A stretch of DNA of 42,762 bases from Acidobacteriota bacterium (GCA_021802985.1 JAJZQW010000015.1:1-42762); one strand, 5' to 3'; shown: positions 8,389-16,673, counted from the first letter of the stretch. Notes: generated by a model not told the origin, from the letters alone. Translations and numbers: made by a program.

Positions 8389-9105
8389 ATGGAATTCACA
8401 CCCATCAAGACCAAACGGCTCTACGAGGAGATCGTCGAGCAGATCAAGCGGCTCCTCACCGATGGGAACCTGAAACCGGGGGACCGGCTGCTCCCCGAGC
8501 GGGACATGGCGGAGCAGTTCCAGGTCAGCCGGGCCTCGGTCCGCGAGGCGATCCGGACCCTGGAGATGCTGGGGATCATCGACATCCGGCCGGGAGAGGG
8601 CACCTTCATCCGGGACACGGACACGGATGACATCATCCGGCCCCTGGCCATGTTCCTGGCGGTGGAACGCAGCTCCCTCCTCGACATGTTCGAGATGCGG
8701 CGGATCTTCGAGACCGCCACCGCGGGCCTGGCCGCCCAGCGGGCCAGCGAGGAAGAGCTGGATCAGATCGAAGCCATGCTCGAAAACATGCGCGAACGCT
8801 TGAATGTGCAGGATCCCGCGAAGGGGGAGGAATTCGATGCCGCCTTCCACTACGCCGTGGCCGAAGCCACCCACAACAGCCTCCTGACGAAGCTCTTCAA
8901 GACCGTGTCCGAGGAGTTCGCCAAGGCCAATTCCGTGGCCCGCCGCCAGCTCTACCAGAGCGGCGAGGAGAACGCCCAGAAGATCATCGACCAGCACGCC
9001 GAGATCGTAGCGGCCATCCGCTCCCGATCACCCGAAGTGGCCTCGGCGGCCATGCTCTCCCACCTGATCTTCGCCGAGAGCCAGTTGCGGAAGTGGATCG
9101 TATAG
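8389..9105 (+). CDS. lldR: GntR/FCD-family transcriptional regulator of the lactate operon
   Basis: 238 aa. An N-terminal winged helix (LPERDMAEQFQVSRASVREA, residues about 10-75) is followed by an FCD effector domain (FEMRRIFETATAGLAA... FHYAVAEATHN). This is the FadR/LldR subfamily, whose members bind lactate or other carboxylates. Start is the ATG at 8389; the ORF in the track begins far upstream without support. Transcribed away from lctP with a perfect FCD-type operator in between, so it probably controls lctP-dld-lutABC and itself. The exact ligand is inferred from context. Confidence 0.88.
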   Translation: MEFTPIKTKRLYEEIVEQIKRLLTDGNLKPGDRLLPERDMAEQFQVSRASVREAIRTLEMLGIIDIRPGEGTFIRDTDTDDIIRPLAMFLAVERSSLLDMFEMRRIFETATAGLAAQRASEEELDQIEAMLENMRERLNVQDPAKGEEFDAAFHYAVAEATHNSLLTKLFKTVSEEFAKANSVARRQLYQSGEENAQKIIDQHAEIVAAIRSRSPEVASAAMLSHLIFAESQLRKWIV

Positions 9106-9118
9106 GACCCGGCAAAGG

Positions 9119-9296
9119 CGAGGGCACTTCCTGTGCCCTTGCCCTTCGGGCGGCAACGGCCGCTTTGCGTCCGTTCCGTCCTATTCGCCAATCCTGGCGA
9201 ATGGTGACGAGGGCACTTCCTGTGCCCTCGCCCTTCGGGCGGCAACGGCCGCTTTGCGTCCGTTCCGTCCTATTCGCCAATCCTGGCGAATGGTGG
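9119..9296. repeat. 89-bp tandem repeat, two copies, each made of several hairpins
   Basis: Copies 9119-9207 and 9208-9296 differ at only two positions by eye. Each unit holds GAGGGCAC-TTCCT-GTGCCCT(C), GCCC-TTC-GGGC, AACGG...CCGTT and ATTCGCCA-ATCC-TGGCGAAT. The end of the second copy overlaps the encoded CCA of the adjacent leftward tRNA, so the tRNA transcript would run straight into the array. Possible roles are tRNA 3' processing or termination, or a REP-like dispersed repeat. Two copies without unique spacers is not a CRISPR. Confidence 0.85.
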
Positions 9297-9366
9297 CCCC
9301 GGTGGGGTTCGAACCCACGACCAAGCGGTTATGAGCCGCCAGCTCTGACCGCTGAGCTACAGGGCC
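9291..9366 (-). tRNA. tRNA with CAU anticodon, probably tRNA-Ile2 (lysidine type)
   Basis: 76-nt fold on the complement: acceptor GGCCCTG/CGGGGCC, D arm GCTC...GAGC, anticodon stem-loop GGCGG-CTCATAA-CCGCT, T arm GTGGG-TTCGAAC-CCCAC, encoded CCA. The GGCCC acceptor and the CGCTTGGTC segment after the loop resemble E. coli tRNA-Ile2, whose CAU is modified by TilS. Elongator tRNA-Met remains possible. A TACACT -10-like element lies about seven bases upstream. Confidence 0.85.
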
Positions 9367-9389
9367 AGGGGCAGTGTAGCAAAGCCGGG

Positions 9390-10013
9390 TCACAGACCCT
9401 GGATGGCGCGGCCGCCTCCCGCGAATTCCAGCAGCTGGAGCATGCGATCGGCCAGCGTGGGCAGATCCCTGGATTCCAGCAGGAACTGCCGCTCCGTGGG
9501 CTCGAAATCCAGGGCCATGGCGAGGGTGTTGAGGCGGGCCTCGTCCTCCAGGGGCAGATCCAGCAACTCTTTCAACTGGTCCTCGATGCCCTCGATCCGG
9601 GCGTGCTCGTGCAGCGCCTCCATGAGGCGACGGCGATGGGGGCCGGGCCAGAGCAGGGAGGCATCGAAGGCGAGGGACTCCGTACGGGCGCGGCGGAAGG
9701 CCATTCCGGGCGCCTCCTCCAGGATCCGCACCGATTCCTTGCCCTGGAGCAGAAGGTTCCACCGCCCCCCCGTGAGGGGCTCGGCCCGCACCACCTCGGC
9801 GAGGCAGCCCACATCGAAGGTGGAGGCTGTCTCCCCAAGCGGGTGCATGCCGGCGCTCTCCCGCATGAGGACCAGGACCAGGTGGTGGTGCGAATTGAGC
9901 ACCTGGACCGTCATGTCCTGATAGCGGGGCTCGAAGATGTGCAGGGGCACGAAGGTGTGCGGAAAGAGCACAACCTGGGGCAGGGGGAAGAGGGGGAGGA
10001 TGGCTGGTAGCAT
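9390..10013 (-). CDS. Lon N-terminal (LON substrate-binding) domain protein
   Basis: 207 aa, starting at ATG 10013 (MLPAILPLFPLPQVVLFP). The opening LPLFPLPQVVLFPH...LHIFEPRY is the signature of the Lon substrate-binding domain; no AAA+ ATPase or protease domain follows. Such stand-alone LON-domain proteins are common and of unsettled function. The C-terminal part (LPLEDEARLNTLAMALDF) is helical. It is divergent from kdsD with only 36 bp between the starts. The ORF track extends it upstream into antisense of kdsD, which I rejected. Confidence 0.85.
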   Translation of the reverse strand: MLPAILPLFPLPQVVLFPHTFVPLHIFEPRYQDMTVQVLNSHHHLVLVLMRESAGMHPLGETASTFDVGCLAEVVRAEPLTGGRWNLLLQGKESVRILEEAPGMAFRRARTESLAFDASLLWPGPHRRRLMEALHEHARIEGIEDQLKELLDLPLEDEARLNTLAMALDFEPTERQFLLESRDLPTLADRMLQLLEFAGGGRAIQGL

Positions 10014-10049
10014 GATTCCCTGAATGAAAACCCCATCGGAGTCCGCACC

Positions 10050-11027
10050 GTGAAGGATGAGATCCAGGCCTCGGCAGCTCCGCAGACCGTCATGGAGGCT
10101 GCCCGCAGCGCTCTGGAGGACCTTCAGGCCACCTGGAACCGGGAGGCCGTGGACACCTGGTGCGGCATGGTCCTGGGCCGGAGCGGACGTGTGGTACTTA
10201 CGGGCATGGGCAAGTCCGGGCTCGTGGCACAGAAGGTGGCGGCCACCCTCGCCTCCACCGGATGTCCCAGCCTCTACATGCACCCGGCGGAGGCCCTTCA
10301 CGGGGACCTGGGCATGGTCACCGAGGCGGATTCGATTCTTGCCCTCTCCAACAGCGGGGAAACGGAGGAGGTGGTCCGTCTCCTTCCCAGCCTCATCCGC
10401 CTGGGAATCCCCCTGGCCGCCATTACGGCCAAGGCCGAGAGCAGCCTGGGGCAGGCCGCAGGGTGGCGGTTCCTCTATCGTCTTCCGCAGGGCGAAGGTT
10501 GCCCCCTGGATCTCGCCCCCATGGCCAGCACCACCCTCCAACTGGTGTGGGGGGATCTTCTGGCCGCGAGCCTGATGGAGCGACGGGGATTCACCCGGGA
10601 CCACTTTGCGCTGAATCACCCTGCCGGAAGTCTTGGTGCCAAACTCATTAAAATAAAGTCATTAATGCACACGGAATGGCCCACAGTGGCGCCGGAGGCA
10701 CCCTTCATGGCCTTCCTCGCCGCCATGACCCGAGGACATCTCGGCATGACCAGCGTGATGCAGGGAGACCGCCTCGTCGGCGTCATCACCGATGGGGACG
10801 TGCGCCGGGGGTTGGAGGCCGCCGAACGGGAGGGGCGGAACCCGCTTACCCTCCGGGCGGATCAAGTCATGTCCATAAACCCGGTGCGCATCCAGGAGGA
10901 CGCTCTGGCCATCGAGGCAGCCGGAGAAATGGAATCCCGGAAGATCACCTTCCTGATGGTCGAACGGGAGGGACGTCCCTGTGGCCTCCTCCACATCCAC
11001 GATCTATTGGCGGCAAAGGTGTTGTAA
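10050..11027 (+). CDS. kdsD: D-arabinose-5-phosphate isomerase (KdsD/KpsF/GutQ family)
   Basis: 325 aa, matching the usual length. A SIS sugar-isomerase domain fills about residues 35-180 (VLTGMGKSGLVAQK, LALSNSGETEEVV, LNHPAGSLG) and a CBS pair follows (HLGMTSVMQ...GVITDGDVRRGLE). The enzyme converts ribulose 5-phosphate to arabinose 5-phosphate, the first step of KDO synthesis for LPS. GTG 10050 has GGAG eight bases upstream. A nine-codon ORF (MKTPSESAP) at 10024 ends on the same bases as this start (GTGA). An unusually AT-rich patch (ATTAAAATAAAG) encodes the SIS-CBS linker. The next gene is LPS export, consistent with the role. Confidence 0.93.
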   Translation: MKDEIQASAAPQTVMEAARSALEDLQATWNREAVDTWCGMVLGRSGRVVLTGMGKSGLVAQKVAATLASTGCPSLYMHPAEALHGDLGMVTEADSILALSNSGETEEVVRLLPSLIRLGIPLAAITAKAESSLGQAAGWRFLYRLPQGEGCPLDLAPMASTTLQLVWGDLLAASLMERRGFTRDHFALNHPAGSLGAKLIKIKSLMHTEWPTVAPEAPFMAFLAAMTRGHLGMTSVMQGDRLVGVITDGDVRRGLEAAEREGRNPLTLRADQVMSINPVRIQEDALAIEAAGEMESRKITFLMVEREGRPCGLLHIHDLLAAKVL

Positions 11028-11100
11028 GCATTCAGGGTCGACTTTGGTCTGGAACTAAGGTTACATAATATACATTATCGAAAGCTAAATAGGCCCCTTG
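11028..11100 (+). promoter_or_regulatory. AT-rich leader before lptFG, candidate promoter
   Basis: TTACATAATATACATTATCG stands out in a very GC-rich background and offers several -10-like hexamers (CATAAT, TATACA). No clear -35 is seen at the right spacing, so the start point is undecided. Confidence 0.3.
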
Positions 11101-13356
11101 ATGCCCTCGACGATGACCCGCTACATCCTCCGCCGCTGGACCGTCCCCCTGCTGGGTGCCCTGGTCTTCTACGGAGCCCTCCTGGTGGCCAACGAGGTGG
11201 TGGCCATTTCCAAGGAGATCTTCACCCAAGGCGCCGCGATGCGCTGGCTGGTCCCGCTCTTGCTGACCTCGCTCCCGGAGATTCTTGGCATGGTCCTCCC
11301 CATGGCCGCCGTGCTCGGTGGGCTTCTGGGGACCCAGCAGATGATGGAGGGCTCCGAACTGGTGGCGGCCCAGGGCCTGGGGGCTGGCCGGAAAACGTGG
11401 CTGAACCCGTGGATCATCCTGGCATCCACGCTGCTGATCTTCGCCACCGTGAACGCCCACCTGCTGGTGCCTGCAGCCAGCCAGATCCAGCAGAACCTCA
11501 AGATCCGCATGGCCGAGGAAGCCAAGGCCCGGTTTCTCCGCCCGGGTGGCCCGCCCTGGTTCCCCCCGGGGTCACCGGATTCGGCGTTCTGGGTCTCGCC
11601 CGAGGGCCAGGTCCACATGATGGAATCCACCCCCCAGGGCGTGCAGCACCTGACGGCTTCCACCATGAGCTATGCCATCGAAGCCAAGACCGATGGCTCC
11701 TCCGAGCTCCAACTCAGGCTCGATGGCTTGAACGGTGCCCTCTATCAGCCTCCGCCTCCAGGAAGTTCGGCCCTGGGCAGTGTCATCCACCTGCATCAGG
11801 AGCAGCAGGTCTTTCGCTTTATCCTGCCCTCGGCCACCCGGCTCCTGACACCCACCCCCCTCCGCCAGGAAGGCACGGGCACCCTCCTCCGATTGAGCCG
11901 GGCCCCCCTGGCGTCTGGCGAGGATCCCGCGGTCTGGAAAAACCTGCGGATCCAGGCTGCGATGGAGATCTGCAGAAGGATCACCCTCCCCATTGCTTCT
12001 GCCGCCTTGCTCCTTCTTGGCATCGGCCTGGGCTTCGGGCATCCACGCTTCTACAAGGGCGGCGCAATCCTCCGCAGCATGGGCATGATCATGCTTTATT
12101 ACATCGTCATGAAATACCTTGAAAACATGTGGATAGGTGAAAAATTTAAAACAGTCATTCCACTCCTTTTACTGCCTTTCCCCTTTCTTGTCTGGGGCTG
12201 GTTCCTGCTTCGGCAGCGCCTTCGTCCGCACCATCCGAGTCGACTGGGCCGGCGGCTGAAGCCCTGGCTGGCCCCCTTGCGCGAATGGGCCACCCCCGCC
12301 GTTCAGTGGGCCCGCGCCAACCAATCGAGGATGAAGCAATGGCTCCACGGAAAGGGAACCCAGCACGGCATCCTCCGGCACTGGTCCACCCTGGCCTGGT
12401 GGCGAAACTGGGCCTCGGCCCTGGGCAGTCTGCTGCTTCTCAACTTTCTGATCGAGTACGCAAGCTTGGCCGGCGACCTTTCGAAGAACAAGGTCCACTT
12501 CTTTGTTTTCATTAAGTACTGGACATGGAATCTCCCCCCCTTCCTCGCCATCGCCTTGCCCATGGCCTTTCTGCTGGGGTCCCTCCTGGCCCTGTCAGAA
12601 GCGGCCCTCAGTCGGGAATGGCTCGCGCTCAGGGCCGGGGGAGTCAGCCTCCTGCGTTGGATCTGGAGCAGCCGGGTTGCCTGGGCGGGCGTGACGGCCT
12701 TCACCCTGGTGCTTCAGATCTGGATCGCGCCGATGGCCATGGGACGTGCTAACAGATTTTATCGCGAAATTCTAAAACGGTCAGAAAACACCTCGGCCAC
12801 GCGCCCCTGGCTCTACCTGGGCTCCACCGGCGTCCTTTGGAACCTGCAGGGCGACCAGCGATGGGGCTTCCCGCTCAAGGCCCCCGGCGAGGCTCCGCTC
12901 CTTCTGAGCTGGCGAATCGGCGACAGCTATTCCCAGGCCCTCGCCTGGGGCGGCCTGCACATGATCCAGGGACCTCCGGCCGAGCGCCTCTTCCCGGAGC
13001 GGTCCCTCCGGGACACCCCCTCGGCCGAGGAGGCCTCCACTTATGATCTGGTCCAATGGCAGCGGTGGGCGCCTGATCCAGAACGGGCCTACATGCTCTG
13101 GAGCCGACTGATGGGATGGCTGGCGGGTCCCTGCCTGGTGCTCGCCATGCTTTCTTTCGCCTTTCCCGGCCCTCGGCAGGGTCGGAGCCAAGCCCTCGGT
13201 GCGGGCCTGGTCGCCGGCCTCCTCTTCCTTGGCCTCCAGGCGCTGTTTGGGGGGGCGGCAAGGGCCTCGGAGATCCCTGCCACCTGGGGTGTCCTGGCGC
13301 CCCTGCTGCTGCTGCTCAGTGTCTCTCTGTTCCGTCTCCGCCATCTGCGGACCTGA
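11101..13356 (+). CDS. Fused LptF-LptG lipopolysaccharide export permease
   Basis: About 751 aa, roughly twice the length of one LptF/LptG permease. The N-terminal half (1-395) has three membrane segments, a periplasmic domain and three more membrane segments (LTLPIASAALLLLGIG region). After a basic linker (about 370-415) the same order repeats: LLLLNFLIEYASL, WNLPPFLAIALPMAF, a smaller periplasmic part, and three helices. The two halves are the membrane parts of the Lpt ABC exporter that extracts LPS from the inner membrane; LptB is not in the window. ATG 11101 follows AGG at seven bases; ATG 11113 (MTRYILRRW) is also possible. Adjacent kdsD fits an LPS role. Confidence 0.85.
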   Translation: MPSTMTRYILRRWTVPLLGALVFYGALLVANEVVAISKEIFTQGAAMRWLVPLLLTSLPEILGMVLPMAAVLGGLLGTQQMMEGSELVAAQGLGAGRKTWLNPWIILASTLLIFATVNAHLLVPAASQIQQNLKIRMAEEAKARFLRPGGPPWFPPGSPDSAFWVSPEGQVHMMESTPQGVQHLTASTMSYAIEAKTDGSSELQLRLDGLNGALYQPPPPGSSALGSVIHLHQEQQVFRFILPSATRLLTPTPLRQEGTGTLLRLSRAPLASGEDPAVWKNLRIQAAMEICRRITLPIASAALLLLGIGLGFGHPRFYKGGAILRSMGMIMLYYIVMKYLENMWIGEKFKTVIPLLLLPFPFLVWGWFLLRQRLRPHHPSRLGRRLKPWLAPLREWATPAVQWARANQSRMKQWLHGKGTQHGILRHWSTLAWWRNWASALGSLLLLNFLIEYASLAGDLSKNKVHFFVFIKYWTWNLPPFLAIALPMAFLLGSLLALSEAALSREWLALRAGGVSLLRWIWSSRVAWAGVTAFTLVLQIWIAPMAMGRANRFYREILKRSENTSATRPWLYLGSTGVLWNLQGDQRWGFPLKAPGEAPLLLSWRIGDSYSQALAWGGLHMIQGPPAERLFPERSLRDTPSAEEASTYDLVQWQRWAPDPERAYMLWSRLMGWLAGPCLVLAMLSFAFPGPRQGRSQALGAGLVAGLLFLGLQALFGGAARASEIPATWGVLAPLLLLLSVSLFRLRHLRT

Positions 13357-13442
13357 ATCCCCGGGAAACAGGAGTGCCTTCCGGCTTGCCGTATCCTGAA
13401 GGTGCCATGGTCCCTGCCCGCCCCACCCTTCCCGCCCGAAGA

Positions 13443-13465
13443 CCGGCCTCTCCGGAGGCGGTTTT
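13443..13465 (+). terminator. Candidate terminator after lptFG
   Basis: GCCTC-TCCG-GAGGC with flanking C-G pairs is followed by GGTTTTGCTT. The T-run is short, so this is moderate support only. Confidence 0.45.
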
Positions 13466-13492
13466 GCTTGGCCCTCACACGGGGAACTGCCC

Positions 13493-14626
13493 TTGACCAG
13501 TCCGCTCCTTGATCGGGCCTTGGCCTCCCTGGGAGGGCATCCCACCCTGCGTCCCGGGGACCGCATCCTCGCCGCCATGTCGGGGGGGGTGGATAGCTCG
13601 GTGATGGCGGCCCTCCTGCACCGGGCGGGGTACGAGGTCGTCGGTCTTTCCATGCAGCTCTTCGACAAGAAGGCCGCTGGAGCTTCTGATGGGAAGTGCT
13701 GCACCTTGGATGATTTCCAAGATGCAAGAAGGGTCGCCTTTGAACTCGGATTCCCGCACTATGTGATGGATTTCGAGGCCCGGTTTCGAGCCACGGTCAT
13801 TGAAGGCTTCCTTCAGGGTTATCTGGCGGGTGAAACCCCCAGCCCCTGCATCCGTTGCAACCAGCACCTCAAGTTCTCGGCCCTGATGGAGCGGGCGGAG
13901 GAGCTGGGGGCGCCGTTTGTGGCCACGGGTCACTACGCCACCATCACCCGGGATACGGCTGGATGGCACCTTGGCAAAGCCGAGGATGCCGCCAAGGACC
14001 AGAGCTACTTTCTCTTCCATCACACCCAGCACACCCTGGCCCGGACGCTCTTCCCCCTGTCCGGGTTCACCAAGCCCGAGGTCCGAGCCCTGGGGGCGGA
14101 GATGGGACTGCACCTCGCCGACAAGCCTGAGAGCCAGGAGATCTGCTTCGTCACCCAGGATCGCTACGATGCCTTCGTGGAGGCCGAGGGCCGGGATCCG
14201 GGCGTGGGGGAGGGCGACATCCGCCACCTGGATGGCCGTAGCCTCGGCCGCCACCGGGGCTTTTGGCGTTACACGGTGGGACAGCGGCGGGGCCTGGGGG
14301 TGGCTTTCGCGGAACCCCTCTATGTGGTGCGCGCGGATCCCCGGACCAACACCGTCTGGGTGGGTGGCGAGGGGGATCTGCTGGGCCAGGATCTGGTGGC
14401 GCGGGAGCTGAGCTGGGTGGGCTCCCCCCCTTCCGGCCCCCTGGCCTGCGGCGCCAAGGTCCGCAGCCGCAGCCCCGAAGCCGATGCCCTCGTCATTCCC
14501 CTGGAGGATGGGCGGGTGAAGGTCGCCTTTGCCGAGCCCCAACGGGCCCTGGCGCCGGGCCAGGCGGTGGTCTTCTACCGGGAGGACGAGGTGCTGGGTG
14601 GCGGCTGGATCGACGCCAACCCGTGA
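13493..14626 (+). CDS. mnmA: tRNA-specific 2-thiouridylase MnmA
   Basis: 377 aa. The PP-loop [10 protein letters not shown] binds [13 protein letters not shown] carries the first catalytic cysteine and ESQEICFV the second. C-terminal beta-barrel segments ([12 protein letters not shown]) follow. The enzyme places sulfur at U34 of tRNA-Lys, -Glu and -Gln; a tRNA-Gln with TTG anticodon is encoded at 31142. The start appears to be TTG at 13493 with GGGGA eight bases upstream; no ATG or GTG start gives a better N-terminus. Confidence 0.95.
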   Translation: MTSPLLDRALASLGGHPTLRPGDRILAAMSGGVDSSVMAALLHRAGYEVVGLSMQLFDKKAAGASDGKCCTLDDFQDARRVAFELGFPHYVMDFEARFRATVIEGFLQGYLAGETPSPCIRCNQHLKFSALMERAEELGAPFVATGHYATITRDTAGWHLGKAEDAAKDQSYFLFHHTQHTLARTLFPLSGFTKPEVRALGAEMGLHLADKPESQEICFVTQDRYDAFVEAEGRDPGVGEGDIRHLDGRSLGRHRGFWRYTVGQRRGLGVAFAEPLYVVRADPRTNTVWVGGEGDLLGQDLVARELSWVGSPPSGPLACGAKVRSRSPEADALVIPLEDGRVKVAFAEPQRALAPGQAVVFYREDEVLGGGWIDANP

Positions 14627-14679
14627 GCGGGCCTGTTCTTTGACCCGCGCCGAACCGGGTCCAGGCTACGCTTCGGAGC

Positions 14680-15216
14680 ATGCTCACCTATCGACTCTGG
14701 GTCCAGGCCCATCCGCTCCTCTCCGCCGCCCTCCAGTTCGGGCTTCTGGGCACCCTGGGCGAACTTCTCGCGGCCGGCTTCAGGGCCCGCCGCCCCACCC
14801 TGCCCTGCACTTTCCCCGAATTCCTGGCCAAGGTGCTCGCCTGGGCCCTGCTGGGCCTCGTCATCAAGGCCGGATTCGTGGGGATGCGCGGTTTCACGCA
14901 GGCCCTGCTGGACCATCACCTGCTCCCAGCCTTCCTGGGCTCGGGCCTGGGCCTGGCCTTCGCCCTGTCCTCGCTCACGAACCTGTTCTTCGGGCCGCAG
15001 ATGATGCTGTTCCACCGCCTGGAGGACAACCTCATCCTCCGCCGACGGGGCTTCGATGGCATGGGACCGGCGCTGTGGACCCTGCTCTGGTTCTGGGTCC
15101 CCGCCCACACCCTGACCTTCAGCCTGCCCGTGGATTTCCAGATCGGCCTCGCGGCATTCTGGTCCGTGGTCCTCGGCGTGATCCTGGGGGCCGCCGCTGG
15201 CCGGAGAACCGCCTGA
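14680..15216 (+). CDS. Small integral membrane protein, distant Mpv17/PMP22-like pattern
   Basis: 178 aa with about four hydrophobic segments (LLSAALQFGLLGTLGELLAA, AWALLGLVIKAGFVG, LGLAFALSSLTNLFF, IGLAAFWSVVLGVILG). The C-terminal W-x-x-FW-x-P...F-x-x-P...W-x-x-x-LG pattern is like the eukaryotic Mpv17/PMP22 family, and bacterial relatives of that family exist, but I assign it only tentatively. Sits between mnmA and a hotdog protein on the same strand; no functional clue from neighbours. Confidence 0.65.
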   Translation: MLTYRLWVQAHPLLSAALQFGLLGTLGELLAAGFRARRPTLPCTFPEFLAKVLAWALLGLVIKAGFVGMRGFTQALLDHHLLPAFLGSGLGLAFALSSLTNLFFGPQMMLFHRLEDNLILRRRGFDGMGPALWTLLWFWVPAHTLTFSLPVDFQIGLAAFWSVVLGVILGAAAGRRTA

Positions 15217-15246
15217 TCCTTGCTATACCATCCTGCAGGAGGAACC

Positions 15247-15720
15247 GTGTCGAATCCCGCTTTCCAGGACTTCTACCCCGAGAACCTCGCCCAGTGCTAC
15301 GGATGCGGCCGGCTGAACGAGCGCGGCCTGCAGATCAAGACCCATTGGGAAGGCGATGAATCGGTCACCCGCTACCGGCCGCGGCCGGAACATACGGCCA
15401 TCCCTGGATTCGTGTATGGGGGCCTGATCGCGTCCCTGGTGGACTGCCATGGCACCGGCACTGCCGCCGCGGCGATGTACCGGCACGAGGGGCGAGCCAT
15501 GGACAGCCTGCCGGCCTTCCGGTTCGTGACGGTCTCGCTGCACGTCGACTACCTGAAGCCCACGCCCATCGATGCCGAGTTGGAGATCCGTGGCCGCGTG
15601 AAGGAGATCAAGGGCCGACGCGTGGTCGTCGAGGCCACCCTCTCCGCCAAGGGCGTGGTCACCGCCCGAGGCGAAGTGGTGGCGGCACAGATGCCGGACA
15701 GCTTCACCAGCGGTTCCTGA
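15247..15720 (+). CDS. PaaI-type hotdog-fold thioesterase
   Basis: 157 aa from GTG 15247, chosen because AGGAGGA lies five bases upstream; the ORF track start at 15220 lacks this. A cysteine pair near the N-terminus (CYGCGRLNERGL) and the hotdog core (IPGFVYGGLIASLVDCHG, VSLHVDYLKPTP) mark the PaaI/4HBT superfamily, which hydrolyses acyl- or aryl-CoA thioesters. The CxGCG element occurs in a sub-group of such proteins. Substrate unknown. The following hypothetical gene begins 22 bases downstream, likely in the same transcript. Confidence 0.82.
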   Translation: MSNPAFQDFYPENLAQCYGCGRLNERGLQIKTHWEGDESVTRYRPRPEHTAIPGFVYGGLIASLVDCHGTGTAAAAMYRHEGRAMDSLPAFRFVTVSLHVDYLKPTPIDAELEIRGRVKEIKGRRVVVEATLSAKGVVTARGEVVAAQMPDSFTSGS

Positions 15721-15742
15721 GCAGCGACGGCCCCTCCGACCC

Positions 15743-16489
15743 ATGTTCGTCACCCTCGGCCGCCTCCCGGACCACCCGACTGCCCTTTCCCGCGCCGCCC
15801 AACTCGCGGGCCTGGCGCCGTCGGATGGGACGCGCGTTCTCGCGGGGATCCTCCCGCGCGTGCTCCTCCGGGCAGTGGCGGATCCCGATCCCCTGCTCGC
15901 GGCACTGACCGCGGAGGGCTTCCTCGCCTGGGCTTCGGACCCGGCCCGGATCCCCACCGATGCTGGCCGGATCATCGTCCGTGGCCTCACCTGGACTGCA
16001 ACCGGCTTCCTGGCGCAGGATGCCCAGGGCAGCGTCCACGAATGTCCCTTCGCAGGCGTGCGCCTGCTCCAACGCGGGGCACGAACCCACACGTCCACCC
16101 AGGTGGAGACGACCACGAAGCGCCAGCTGAACCTCGGCCGCGCACTGCTCAGTGGCGGCATGATGCTGACCAAGAAGGTGACGACCACGACGGAGCACAC
16201 CACCCATGCCAAAGAACCCTTCCTCCTGGTGCAGCGGGGGGACGGCGCGCCGGACCTGATGGTCTACGAGCACCGCATGAACTACCAGTGTCTAGGGGCG
16301 GAAATGGCCCACGCCACCCTTGCGAATCTTGGCTTGCTGACGGCGAGCTTCCAGACGCGGTGCCCGCAGGCACCCCTGGATGACCGCGTAGGCCGACCCG
16401 GCTTCGTGGCGGGCCTGCCCATGGTGGGCGCGGACCCCGTGGATCTGGGCCTCTATCTTGTCTCCGAGGCGCGACGCCGCGGTTGCTGA
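15743..16489 (+). CDS. Hypothetical protein
   Basis: 248 aa with no family I recognise. It has no signal peptide or membrane segment. A central run of Thr/Lys (ARTHTSTQVETTTKRQLNLG ... LTKKVTTTTEHTT) looks like two charged beta strands around a small hydrophobic GGMMLTKK turn. Codon use matches the neighbours. Starts 22 bp after the PaaI-like gene and ends just before the terminator shared with the opposing tRNA unit. Confidence 0.65.
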   Translation: MFVTLGRLPDHPTALSRAAQLAGLAPSDGTRVLAGILPRVLLRAVADPDPLLAALTAEGFLAWASDPARIPTDAGRIIVRGLTWTATGFLAQDAQGSVHECPFAGVRLLQRGARTHTSTQVETTTKRQLNLGRALLSGGMMLTKKVTTTTEHTTHAKEPFLLVQRGDGAPDLMVYEHRMNYQCLGAEMAHATLANLGLLTASFQTRCPQAPLDDRVGRPGFVAGLPMVGADPVDLGLYLVSEARRRGC

Positions 16490-16510
16490 AAAGGCGCGCT
16501 GACACACAGA

Positions 16511-16533
16511 AGAGCCACCGCGAGGGTGGCTCT
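16511..16533. terminator. Hairpin between a rightward gene and the leftward tRNA-Cys
   Basis: AGAGCCACC-GCGAG-GGTGGCTCT is a perfect 9-bp stem. Leftwards it is followed by TCTGTGTG, so it can end the tRNA unit; it also lies 22 bases after the rightward hypothetical gene and may serve both. Confidence 0.6.
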
Positions 16534-16547
16534 CGGTGCTGATTTTT

Positions 16548-16622
16548 TGGAGGCGCCGATCGGAATCGAACCGATGGATGGCAGATTTGCAGTCTGCAGC
16601 CTTACCACTTGGCTACGGCGCC
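16548..16622 (-). tRNA. tRNA-Cys (GCA)
   Basis: 75-nt cloverleaf on the complement: acceptor GGCGCCG/CGGCGCC, D arm with AGCCAAGTGGTAAGGC, anticodon stem-loop GCAGA-CTGCAAA-TCTGC, T arm with GGTTCGATTCC, TCCA end. Second gene of a tRNA-Gly/tRNA-Cys transcript. Confidence 0.95.
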
Positions 16623-16644
16623 TTGCTGTCCTGTTCCTGAAACG

Positions 16645-16671
16645 ACCCGGGCCGCATTTCGCGGCCCGGGT
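16645..16671 (-). terminator. Strong hairpin between tRNA-Gly and tRNA-Cys
   Basis: An 11-bp perfect stem, ACCCGGGCCGC with loop ATTTC, begins three bases after the tRNA-Gly CCA. Leftwards it is followed by CGTTTC. It may be a partial terminator or a processing signal, since tRNA-Cys lies immediately after it. Confidence 0.55.
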
Positions 16672-16673
16672 GG

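Noticed and set aside
9119-9296. Possible CRISPR array
   Set aside because: Only two directly adjacent 89-bp copies, no unique spacers and no cas genes.
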